A DNA stretch of 64,000 nucleotides from JBMNGG01 sp050949705 (GTDB lineage: Bacteria > Bacillota > Thermosediminibacteria > Thermosediminibacterales > Tepidanaerobacteraceae). The notes under the pieces are model-generated. The model worked only from the letters and a program-made list of their open reading frames with translations, did no database searches and was not told the origin of the DNA. Positions 43,947 to 51,658 of the stretch are shown here, piece after piece. Where the stretch lies: positions 1-64,000 of the forward strand of contig JBMNGG010000005.1 of the NCBI GenBank assembly GCA_050949705.1. Direction: 5' to 3'. The translations under genes were made by a program, and so were the position numbers. Every line of letters starts with the position of its first letter. The stretch's first letter is position 1.

Positions 43947-44819
43947 TCAACTCCGATCTTTATCTATATCTCTATGGTCTACAAAAACTTTATTTCGCTC
44001 AGCTTTAAGTAGTGCAGCAATTTCATCAGTAAAGGCCACAGAGCGATGTCTACCACCTGTACACCCAATACCTATTACAAGCTGATTTTTCCCCTCCCTC
44101 ACGTAATAGGGTATAAGAAATTGTATCATATCTATTAATTTTTTTAAAAATTGTCGGCTTTCAGGCCATTTCATTACATAGTTCTTAATCTTTGAATCTT
44201 CCCCGGTAAATGGTCTAAGTTCATCAATATAAAAGGGGTTTGGTATAAATCTAACGTCAAATATTAGATCTGCATCTAAAGGAATGCCTTGCTTAAATCC
44301 GAATGAAACAAGATTTATTATCAATGGGACTTGTTTTTCCCTTTCAATAAATCTAAACACTATTTCTTCTTTAAGTTCTGACGGCTTCTTAAAAGAAGTA
44401 TCAATTATATGGTCAGCAACTTCTCTTAACTTAGCCATTTTCTCCCGTTCCGAACTAATACCTTCAACAATCCTGCCTTCGACAGCTAGAGGATGGCGTC
44501 GACGGCTTTCTTTGTATCTTTTAATCAGAACTTCATCAGAGGCTTCTAAAAATAGGATATCATAGTGAAATCCTAATTCACTCATTTCTTTTAAGCTCTC
44601 AAAAAGATTGTCGAAAAAACCCCCTCCCCTTATGTCTATGACTAACACAATCTTATTTATTCTTTTTATGCTTTGTCTGCAAAGTTGAATAAAAGTGGGA
44701 ATTAAGGCTGGGGGAAGATTATCTACACAAAAATATCCATAGTCTTCAAAAACTCTCATTGCTAGAGTTTTTCCGGCTCCAGAAAGACCTGTAATAATAA
44801 CAAATTTCAAATCGTTCAT
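43947..44819 (-). CDS. rapZ: RNase adapter RapZ / nucleotide-binding protein
   Basis: 290 residues. Walker A is TGLSGAGKTLAMRVFEDYGY, with Walker B in LVIDIRGGGF. The C-terminal domain has GCTGGRHRSVAF, a phosphate-binding loop, and ends VFVDHRDIDKD. In E. coli RapZ guides RNase E to the GlmZ small RNA; in Firmicutes (YvcJ) it has GTPase activity and affects competence and late growth. It forms an operon with yvcK. A PHP hydrolase lies 48 bases upstream. Confidence 0.94.
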   Translation of the reverse strand: MNDLKFVIITGLSGAGKTLAMRVFEDYGYFCVDNLPPALIPTFIQLCRQSIKRINKIVLVIDIRGGGFFDNLFESLKEMSELGFHYDILFLEASDEVLIKRYKESRRRHPLAVEGRIVEGISSEREKMAKLREVADHIIDTSFKKPSELKEEIVFRFIEREKQVPLIINLVSFGFKQGIPLDADLIFDVRFIPNPFYIDELRPFTGEDSKIKNYVMKWPESRQFLKKLIDMIQFLIPYYVREGKNQLVIGIGCTGGRHRSVAFTDEIAALLKAERNKVFVDHRDIDKDRS

Positions 44820-44866
44820 TTATAATTCCCCCCGCCATATATTTATCAAAGCTTTAATCTTAGACT

Positions 44867-45610
44867 TTATTTAACTAGACCAGCATTTATTATATCTTCC
44901 TCTTTTAAACCCGCTTTTTGGACTATATCCAAAGCCCTCTCAAATCTGCCCACATCTTTTGGATGATGGGCATCACTTCCTATAGCAAACTTTGCTCCTT
45001 GTAAGCGAGCAATCTTGACATATTCTACTGTCATAAAACCGTGGCCTGCATTTATTTCAAGAGCAGTACCATTTTCTGCTGCAGCCTTTGCTAATTCAGC
45101 TGTATCTATAGGTAAATGTAATCCAGGATGAGTGATAATTTTTATATTATAATTTTTTATGGCATTGATAAGTGCAGTAGTATTCTGCCTCATAACTTTT
45201 TTTCTTAGAGAATCATTCCTAATTATCTTGGTCAAAATGTTCTCAACAAGTAAATGATAACCATCAAAGAAAGTTTGCGGCCAAATCATAGGATGAAGGC
45301 CAACCATTACATAGTCAAGATCTTCTATAATTTCGTCAGAAATATCCAGCTTTCCGTCAAGGCTGATAATATTTGCTTCACATCCTAATAGGATCTTTAT
45401 ATTACTGTAAATATCCTTTATCTTCTCTATGTCATTTCTCATTCTACGAAAATGTTTTAGTCTTAAACCAATTCCAATATTTGCAGGGCCATGTTCAGAA
45501 ATACCTATTACAGAAAGGCCTTTTTTTACGGCACTTTTTACATTTTCCTCAATTGTGCCGGTCCCATGGCTGTATCTGGTATGTGTATGATAATCAGCCC
45601 ATATTCTCAT
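44867..45610 (-). CDS. PHP-domain hydrolase (paralogue 1)
   Basis: 247 residues. It has a PHP-type metal centre: DYHTHTRYSHGTG at the N-terminus, ISEHGP, LLGCEANI, VGLHP, IITHPG and AIGSDAHHPKDVG. All metal ligands of the YcdX-type phosphatases are present. It resembles the gene at 57018-57767 throughout (for example GCEANI / GIEANI, GSDAH). The substrate is unknown; histidinol-phosphate phosphatase and YcdX activities are possible. It is directly ahead of rapZ and probably co-transcribed. Confidence 0.85.
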   Translation of the reverse strand: MRIWADYHTHTRYSHGTGTIEENVKSAVKKGLSVIGISEHGPANIGIGLRLKHFRRMRNDIEKIKDIYSNIKILLGCEANIISLDGKLDISDEIIEDLDYVMVGLHPMIWPQTFFDGYHLLVENILTKIIRNDSLRKKVMRQNTTALINAIKNYNIKIITHPGLHLPIDTAELAKAAAENGTALEINAGHGFMTVEYVKIARLQGAKFAIGSDAHHPKDVGRFERALDIVQKAGLKEEDIINAGLVK

Positions 45611-45737
45611 ACAGTTCCTCCTATTAATAGTATAATATATAATGCCATCAAAATCTATTTGAATTTATTTGTTTGGAAATACTATGATTTTTTAGTATAA
45701 TTTTATTGGAAAATCATTTAAACGGGGAGGTAGCAAT

Positions 45738-46082
45738 ATGAATGTATATGACCTTGCGCATAAGCTTGCAAGAAGTTTAAGTGAATCTCCAGAATACTTG
45801 GAATACAAAAAAGTTAAGGAAAAAGTAAAGCAAGATCCTCAGGCAAAGCAAATGTTAACAGACCTGAGGAGTAAACAGCTTGAAATTCAAATGCTGAAAT
45901 TGTCCGGAAAGCCAATTGATGAAAATACAAAGAATATCGAAAAGCTCTATAGTATCATCAGTAATCATTCATTACTCAAAGAATACCTGGAAGCGGAAGA
46001 ACGTTTTAGCGTCCTGTTTTCTGACATCCAAAATATAATTATAAAAGGGGTCGATTTAGATATAGATTTGGAAGAAAAATGA
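45738..46082 (+). CDS. YlbF/YmcA family protein
   Basis: 114 residues, wholly helical: NVYDLAHKLARSLSESPEY, then EKVKQDPQAKQMLTDL. This matches the YlbF/YmcA family, which in Bacillus forms a complex with YaaT that guides RNase Y processing and supports sporulation and competence. It is the only plus-strand gene between 22.9 and 64 kb and stands alone, with a GGGGAGG ribosome site. Its exact ortholog group within the family is uncertain. Confidence 0.8.
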   Translation: MNVYDLAHKLARSLSESPEYLEYKKVKEKVKQDPQAKQMLTDLRSKQLEIQMLKLSGKPIDENTKNIEKLYSIISNHSLLKEYLEAEERFSVLFSDIQNIIIKGVDLDIDLEEK

Positions 46083-46094
46083 CTTCTTTTTATA

Positions 46095-46135
46095 GAGCCG
46101 CCGATTAGATGTGATTTATGGCGGCTCCCTCTTTA
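46095..46135. terminator. Bidirectional terminator
   Basis: The stem GAGCCGCC/GGCGGCTC (8 bp) lies between the convergent YlbF and YkuS-like genes. A T-rich run follows on the plus side (CCTCTTTAAT), and TATAAAAAG follows on the minus side. Confidence 0.75.
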
Positions 46136-46144
46136 ATCATTAAA

Positions 46145-46414
46145 TTAAGGGCTTTTTACTTCTTTCTCATAGTGCTTTAGATTTTTTCTAAGTATATTTA
46201 AAACCATTTCCACATCATTGTCGCTGGCAGCAATAACCCTCTCATCAGCTAGATTGTTTTTTCCTTTCGTAAGGTCTTCGTTACTTCTATCAACAACATA
46301 AGCATCAACATCCCTAAAATCTGCCGTAGAAAGTTCCACTGTTTGATATCCCTGTTCTTGTAAAGCATTCATGATATTATGAAGAGAATCATCAACAGCA
46401 ATAAGAAAGCTCAT
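46145..46414 (-). CDS. YkuS-like (UPF0180) protein
   Basis: 89 residues: SFLIAVDDSLHNIMNALQEQGYQTVEL, seen as IAVDDSLHNIMNAL and EQGYQTVEL, then DAYVVDRSNEDLT. The length and VDDSL/GY pattern resemble the YkuS family of unknown function found in spore formers. It forms its own small unit between mgtE copy 2 and the bidirectional terminator. The function is unknown. Confidence 0.7.
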   Translation of the reverse strand: MSFLIAVDDSLHNIMNALQEQGYQTVELSTADFRDVDAYVVDRSNEDLTKGKNNLADERVIAASDNDVEMVLNILRKNLKHYEKEVKSP

Positions 46415-46510
46415 GCTTTTCTACCTCCCGATAATTTGTTATTTTTAGTATCCACTTATCTAGCTATTTTATGCTCTTATAATATTAGCTATAGACTTGT
46501 GGAAGTTAAA

Positions 46511-46535
46511 AACAAAAAGCAGCCTGTGCTGCTTT
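46511..46535 (-). terminator. Terminator of the mgtE pair
   Basis: The stem AAAGCAGC/GCTGCTTT with a 4-base loop is followed by TTTTTGTTTTT on the minus strand, 28 bases after the second mgtE stop. Confidence 0.85.
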
Positions 46536-46562
46536 AAGATCGGGAATATACAATTGATTTAT

Positions 46563-47903
46563 CTATATTTTTAAAATCCATGTGGCAGTTGAAAAGTAGA
46601 CAAAAAGACCTAGAATATCAAGAATTGTAGTTACCAGTGGTCCTGAAGCTACAGCCGGATCATGACCTAGCTTATGCCACAAAAGGGGTATAAATGTACC
46701 TAGCATAGCAGCTAAGGTAAGATTAAAAGTCATAGCCGTTCCTACTACAAGACCCAATAACACTTCCCCTTGCCAAACAAAAGTTATAGCAATAACTAAA
46801 GTGCCGTTTATTATTCCTAAAATCAGCCCAACCGCCGCTTCCCGAAGAACGTTTTTTACTATTGATAAGGTTTTTAGTTCACCCGTGGCAAGACTTCTTA
46901 CTATGATAGCTGCTGATTGTGTACCTACATTCCCTCCCATATCCATAAGAACCGGAATAAAAAATGATAATGCCACGATTGTCTGTAAGGCAGCAGAAAA
47001 GTCATTGATAACCCTTCCGGATAAGATTTCACCTACAACTGCTATTAAAATCCAGGGTAGTCTGCGTTTTGCTCTAGCCCAAGGTGAAACCTGTCCTATA
47101 TCAATTTTTTCATCAAAATCAGACCCAGAAAACTTTAATATGTCTTCTGTTGTTTCTTCTTCTACTACCATCATAGCATCGTCTACAGTAACAATACCCA
47201 ATAAGACATTGTCATCGTCCACTACTGGTAATGCCAAAAAGCCGTATCTTTTAATTAAACGGGCTACTTCTTCTTGGTCTTGCAAAACATTGACTTTTTT
47301 CACATCGGTCTGCATAAAATCTTTAATTGGAGTTTGCTCAGGTGCTAGTATTAAATCTCTTAATGAAATTACCCCTACAAGCTTACCTTCAGAATCCACC
47401 GCAAATATATAATAGATTGTTTCCGCATCAAGGGCTAGGTCCGCCAACTTGTCAAGGGCTTCTTTGGCTTTCAAGTTCTTGGAAAAAGCGATATATTCCG
47501 TGGTCATACGACCACCGGCAGAATTTTTCGCATAAGTCAATAATTCTATTAGGTCAATTTTCTGGTTTTCTTCAACTAAGGATAATATTAGCCTTTTTTC
47601 TTTTTCTTTTAAATCTCCTAATAGGTCTGCCACATCATCTGATGACATTTCTTTGATTAATTTACATGCATAATCATGGTTTATATTCGTTAATATGGCA
47701 TATTTTTTATGGGAATTGATTTCCTTTAATACCTGCAATGCATCATCAAATTCTAATATTAAAAATAATTTAATGCTTTCATCTTCTAAAAGCTCTTCCA
47801 TAAGATGAGCGATATCCACAGGATGATATTCATTAAGTATGGAGTCTAATTTCTCATAATCATTTGTTGCTAACATTTCACGTATTTTCTCGATATCGTT
47901 CAT
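46563..47903 (-). CDS. mgtE: Magnesium transporter MgtE (copy 2)
   Basis: 446 residues. The order is an N-terminal MgtE superhelical domain, two CBS domains (about residues 130-250, GVISLRDLI, GIVTVDDAM) and a five-helix membrane pore. Pore motifs: PWILIAVVGEIL, FFIPVLMDMGGNVGTQSA and DPAVASGPLVTTILDILGL with its Asp residues. The N-domain and CBS pair close the channel when cytoplasmic Mg2+ is high. It overlaps copy 1 by 4 bases. Both are similar but distinct, which may allow different cation affinities or heteromer formation. Confidence 0.94.
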   Translation of the reverse strand: MNDIEKIREMLATNDYEKLDSILNEYHPVDIAHLMEELLEDESIKLFLILEFDDALQVLKEINSHKKYAILTNINHDYACKLIKEMSSDDVADLLGDLKEKEKRLILSLVEENQKIDLIELLTYAKNSAGGRMTTEYIAFSKNLKAKEALDKLADLALDAETIYYIFAVDSEGKLVGVISLRDLILAPEQTPIKDFMQTDVKKVNVLQDQEEVARLIKRYGFLALPVVDDDNVLLGIVTVDDAMMVVEEETTEDILKFSGSDFDEKIDIGQVSPWARAKRRLPWILIAVVGEILSGRVINDFSAALQTIVALSFFIPVLMDMGGNVGTQSAAIIVRSLATGELKTLSIVKNVLREAAVGLILGIINGTLVIAITFVWQGEVLLGLVVGTAMTFNLTLAAMLGTFIPLLWHKLGHDPAVASGPLVTTILDILGLFVYFSTATWILKI

Positions 47904-49288
47904 GTTAGCACCTCCTTACCAATACTGACCACATCCGGTGAAAGTATGTCTATAAAATAAATTGAAAGAGAAAAATATATAACTAGAGTAGATATATCAA
48001 CAATTGTGGTTATAAATGGGCCGGATGCTACAGCAGGATCGATATTTAAAATACGAAATGTTAGAGGCACCAGAACACCTATAAGGGATGCGATCATTAA
48101 AGAAAAACACATGGAAAATCCGACAGCCATACTTAGTTGAATATTATTTTGCCAAAAATAAGAAATAAGGGATACTATTAGCCCACATATTACACCTATT
48201 TGAAGACCCGCAAGTGTCTCGCCAATAGTATAGTGTATTATGTTGCTTCTATTTAGTTTTTCTGTTGCCATGCTACGAACTGATAAGGCTAGTGATTGAG
48301 TGCCTATATTGCCTCCTGTAGCCATAAGTACTGGAATAAAAAATGCTAAAGCAACCATTGATTCGAGGACATGGGAAAACCCATAAATAACTCTGCCGGC
48401 AAACATGTCTCCAATTAGACAAATAACAAGCCATAAAATTCTTTTTTTTGAAGCGCCCCAGATAGTTTTTGACAACTCTATATCCTCTTCAGGTGTAATA
48501 CCGGCCATTTTATGAATATCTTCTGTGTCCTCTTCTTCCATTATTTCCATGGCATCATCTACTGTTACTATCCCTAATAATCGGTTTTCTTTATTAACCA
48601 CGGGTACAGCCAATAGTGAATACCTGGAAATAGTTTTCGCTACTTCTTCTTGATACTGTTCAACATCAACAGATACCACTTTTTTGTGCATAATTTCATA
48701 AATCTTTTTGTATCTTGGAGCACTAATAAGTTCTCTTAAGGAAAGGACACCTTCTAGGCGCTTTTTATCATCAACTACATAAATATAGTAAATGGTCTCA
48801 GCTTCTTGACCAAACTTTCTTACATCATCTATAGCCTGATTTACAGTAACATCTGAAAGAACATAAACATAGTCTGTAGTCATTAGACCACCAGCTGTAT
48901 CTTCAGCCATTTTTAAAAGTGATTGTAGCTCTTTATAGTCCTCTTTGGGCAGTTTTTGAAGAAGGCTTTCAGCTTGTACTGAAGGCATTTCCTGAAAAAG
49001 GTCTATGATTTCATCTACAGACATGTTTTCTAATATCTTAATGGTCTCAGTCTCAGTCATTTCCTCCATGATACGAAGTCGATCAGAGGGGTCAAATTCT
49101 TCAAGAACTTCTGCAGCTTTGGAGCTAGTCATCATACGAAAAAACAGTTTTTTATTGCCATTTTTTATTTCTCCAAGTATTTGGGCAATATCTGCAGGAT
49201 GCAAATGGGCTAAGATTCTTTGAGCTTCATCGGTTTTTTTGTTAATTATAAGATGTTTAATGAGAACTACATCTTTCTTGGGCAACAT
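47900..49288 (-). CDS. mgtE: Magnesium transporter MgtE (copy 1)
   Basis: 462 residues with the full MgtE layout. The N-domain is LAHLHPADIAQILGEI; the CBS pair shows GVLSLRELISAP and GIVTVDDAMEIMEEED. The pore has FFIPVLMATGGNIGTQSLALSVRSMA and DPAVASGPFITTIVDISTL. It is the first gene after the M-box riboswitch and uses AAAGGAGGG for translation. Copy 2 is translationally coupled (ATGA overlap). Confidence 0.95.
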   Translation of the reverse strand: MLPKKDVVLIKHLIINKKTDEAQRILAHLHPADIAQILGEIKNGNKKLFFRMMTSSKAAEVLEEFDPSDRLRIMEEMTETETIKILENMSVDEIIDLFQEMPSVQAESLLQKLPKEDYKELQSLLKMAEDTAGGLMTTDYVYVLSDVTVNQAIDDVRKFGQEAETIYYIYVVDDKKRLEGVLSLRELISAPRYKKIYEIMHKKVVSVDVEQYQEEVAKTISRYSLLAVPVVNKENRLLGIVTVDDAMEIMEEEDTEDIHKMAGITPEEDIELSKTIWGASKKRILWLVICLIGDMFAGRVIYGFSHVLESMVALAFFIPVLMATGGNIGTQSLALSVRSMATEKLNRSNIIHYTIGETLAGLQIGVICGLIVSLISYFWQNNIQLSMAVGFSMCFSLMIASLIGVLVPLTFRILNIDPAVASGPFITTIVDISTLVIYFSLSIYFIDILSPDVVSIGKEVLT

Positions 49289-49423
49289 TTAAGTCCCTCC
49301 TTTTAAAAGGACCACCTGCCCACTATATAGGCAATAAGATGGGCCTCTTTAGTATTTAATTTGAAAAAGCTGTTACTAGGATCAGGATCCACCTTATCAC
49401 CCCCCATTTTCTAGTAAAAATAA

Positions 49424-49448
49424 ATAAAAAAACCTTTCGGACGAAAGG
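49424..49448 (-). terminator. Riboswitch terminator before mgtE
   Basis: The stem CCTTTCG/CGAAAGG is followed by TTTTTTTAT on the minus strand, located between the M-box and the mgtE start. It is the expression platform of the riboswitch. Confidence 0.9.
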
Positions 49449-49617
49449 AATAAAAGCATCTTCCCCTCGTACTCGGTTTTAGCACTGTACGACTTTGGAA
49501 TAAATTCCAGCCACATTAGATTTAACCTTAATCCGGTCCAACCTGCTAACCCATTGGTGTCTCTCGACATTTCCGGGCAGTGGCTTATATTCGTACAGGA
49601 GCCTCACCTAACAGGAA
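49449..49617 (-). promoter_or_regulatory. M-box (ykoK) Mg2+ riboswitch
   Basis: The diagnostic M-box blocks are on the minus strand in order: GTTAGGTGAGGCTCCTGTAC, CCACTGCCCGGAAATGTCGA, GAGACACCAATGGGTTAGCAGG (read as GACACCAATGGG and AGCAGG), and GATGCTTTT at the 3' end. High Mg2+ should compact the fold and favour the terminator at 49424-49448. It controls the two downstream mgtE genes. Confidence 0.93.
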
Positions 49618-49642
49618 TTAGTGATTTATTGGTTTCATGTCT

Positions 49643-49672
49643 ATTTTAATCTCTTTATGAAATATATGTCAA
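49643..49672 (-). promoter_or_regulatory. Sigma-A promoter of the M-box/mgtE unit
   Basis: TTGACA, 18 bases, TAAAAT on the minus strand, about 25 bases upstream of the first M-box block. Confidence 0.7.
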
Positions 49673-49691
49673 GGTGTTATTATATTAAGAA

Positions 49692-49714
49692 GAGGTTATC
49701 AACTCGATAACCTC
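49692..49714 (-). terminator. Hairpin after Gln-rich gene
   Basis: The stem GAGGTTATC/GATAACCTC with loop AACTC lies about 16 bases after the stop of the Gln-rich gene. The T-tract is weak (TTCTT), so termination may be partial. Confidence 0.6.
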
Positions 49715-49729
49715 CTCATCATTTCATTT

Positions 49730-50176
49730 TTACTGAAGTTTCTGGGATTGCTGTTGTTGCGACTGATTCGATTGTTGATTTTGTTTATTTAGCTCTTGCA
49801 GCTGTTTTGTAGATTGGGCCAACAACTGATTCATTTGATATAATACTTGGTTAGCCTGTACACTCTGTTGAGCCTGGGTTAGGGCGCTGACAGCCTGTTG
49901 TATTGCTTGACTAACTTGGCCATCTGTCTGCTCTTGCTGATTTTTCGCTTGGTTTTTTAGTTGTCCAAGCAACTGCTCAAACTGTTGGGGAAACTGATCT
50001 GTTTGTGAAAATTGGGCGGTTTGTGTCATTTGACCTGTTTGAGCTCTCTGATCAGAGCTGACTTGATTAAGGTAATGTGTACCAGTGCTCCCCAGTTTAT
50101 TATTTTGTTCTTCTGAAAGCTCTATATCTGATCTTTTTTCTAGCAAAAAATCACTAAAGTCTTTCTTTCGGCTCAA
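49730..50176 (-). CDS. Gln-rich low-complexity protein
   Basis: 148 residues, of which about 41 are Gln. The first 40 residues are ordinary and charged (MSRKKDFSDFLLEKRSDIEL). The rest is Gln/Asn/Ser/Thr-rich with repeated short units (QTAQFSQTDQFPQQ, NQQSNQSQQQQSQKLQ). There is no signal peptide and no membrane helix. Prion-like composition or a spore/coat-type structural role are possible, but no homologue is recognised. GGGAGG precedes the ATG. It stands alone between the M-box promoter and the deacetylase gene. Confidence 0.7.
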   Translation of the reverse strand: MSRKKDFSDFLLEKRSDIELSEEQNNKLGSTGTHYLNQVSSDQRAQTGQMTQTAQFSQTDQFPQQFEQLLGQLKNQAKNQQEQTDGQVSQAIQQAVSALTQAQQSVQANQVLYQMNQLLAQSTKQLQELNKQNQQSNQSQQQQSQKLQ

Positions 50177-50347
50177 GCTAGCACCTCCCTTAAGGAATTT
50201 TAACTTCCCAATAATATCATTCCCTTTGGGAGGAGTTTTAATATATGAATTTCTTCCATCATTTAAGATAAGTTATAAAATATCCCTTAAAAACCATGTA
50301 TTTTGATATTTAACTTTTTCTGTGAAAAATACCTGAATAAGAAAAGG

Positions 50348-51658
50348 TTACTTTTTCAGGAAGATATCATTTACTCTGTCTTGAAGATATGCATTTGAGT
50401 AGTTTTGTATATCGACATTTTTATAAAACTTATAACCCTCATCTAAACATAAAGAGCATGCATCTCGAGGAATAGTAACAGCAAATATGGACATTCCTCT
50501 ATCACAATCGGACTTAATTGTATTCAAACCAGAACATTTTGGACACACCTTAAACTTTTGAGTTTGATACTCCATAATGCCATCTGTATCATAATAAATA
50601 TTTCTTCGTCTTATAATATAGTCTTTTCCTTTTCTCAGATCTCTAGCCTTTATGTCCCGGTTTTTCCAATTCTGATATATCTTTTCGCAAAGCTCTTTTA
50701 TGTAATCGCTAATTTTTGATAATTGCTTTACATTGCCTATGTCAAAATCGGGCTCTTTTATTTTCGAATAATCTAAACCTGCCATAGCTAGAATAATTCC
50801 GAGATTCACATAAGGTAATGCACCTTCTATGGAATAACCGCCCTCTAAAACAGCAATATCAGGATTGAGTCTGTGGTTTAATTCTGCATAACCATTAGCT
50901 GTAAAATTCATATTAGTTATTGGATCTGTATAATGATTATCCTGACCAGCAGAATTTATCACCAAGTCAGGTTTATACTCATTTAAAATCGGAAGAACCA
51001 GGTTGTCTAAAACATACAAAAAACCATCATCGCCTGTTCCTGGTGGCAGGGGGATATTTATATTATATCCTAATGCCCCAGGACCACCAAACTCATCTAA
51101 GAAACCTGTTCCGGGATAAAGGGTTCGACCATCTTGGTGAAAGGAAATAAAGAGAGTATCTTTGTCATTCCAGTATATATCCTGAGTACCATCTCCATGG
51201 TGGCAATCAGTATCTACTATAGCCACACGAGAGTGCCCATGTTTAGCCCTCATATTCTCCAGCATAATTGCTTCTATATTTATAATGCAAAAACCTCGAT
51301 CACCATAAACCACACGTTGAGCGTGATGACCTGGGGGCCTAATGAGTGCAAAAGCTTTATCAACATCCTTATTCATCACTAAATCAGCAGCCTTAATAGC
51401 TCCTCCGGCAGAAATTAGATGTGAATTAGTCACCAGAGAATTTACATCAGGAACGCAAAAGTGCACTCTTTCAACATCTATAGCTGAAGCCACTTCAGGA
51501 TTATAGGATTCTATATTTTCAATATCAAAAATACCTTCTTCAAATATTTGATCTTGAGTGTAAAGGAGCCTCTCCTCACGTTCAGGATGGGAAGGGCTTA
51601 TAGCCCAATCAAAAGCCGGAAAAAATACTAATCCCAGTCTGTTTTTAGCAGATAACAT
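50348..51658 (-). CDS. Histone-deacetylase-family amidohydrolase with zinc ribbon
   Basis: About 436 residues. The class II/AcuC-like HDAC core has RPPGHHAQ (catalytic His pair, about residue 140), DTDCHHGDGTQDIYW (zinc Asp and His), FISFHQDGRTLYPGTG, NSAGQDNHYTDP and LEGGYSIEG. Two CxxC pairs (CPKCSGLN, CSLCLDEGY) in the last 60 residues suggest an extra zinc ribbon. Bacterial members deacetylate acetyl-CoA synthetase, polyamines or other small amides; the substrate here is unknown. The ATG at 51658 has GGAG 8 bases upstream. It overlaps the oxoprolinase gene by about 14 bases, so they form one unit. Confidence 0.88.
   Translation of the reverse strand: MLSAKNRLGLVFFPAFDWAISPSHPEREERLLYTQDQIFEEGIFDIENIESYNPEVASAIDVERVHFCVPDVNSLVTNSHLISAGGAIKAADLVMNKDVDKAFALIRPPGHHAQRVVYGDRGFCIINIEAIMLENMRAKHGHSRVAIVDTDCHHGDGTQDIYWNDKDTLFISFHQDGRTLYPGTGFLDEFGGPGALGYNINIPLPPGTGDDGFLYVLDNLVLPILNEYKPDLVINSAGQDNHYTDPITNMNFTANGYAELNHRLNPDIAVLEGGYSIEGALPYVNLGIILAMAGLDYSKIKEPDFDIGNVKQLSKISDYIKELCEKIYQNWKNRDIKARDLRKGKDYIIRRRNIYYDTDGIMEYQTQKFKVCPKCSGLNTIKSDCDRGMSIFAVTIPRDACSLCLDEGYKFYKNVDIQNYSNAYLQDRVNDIFLKK

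Noticed and set aside
46801..47412. Long plus-strand frame (203 codons) opposite mgtE copy 2
   Set aside because: Ser/Thr/Ile-rich antisense shadow without ribosome site; the MgtE frame is unmistakable.
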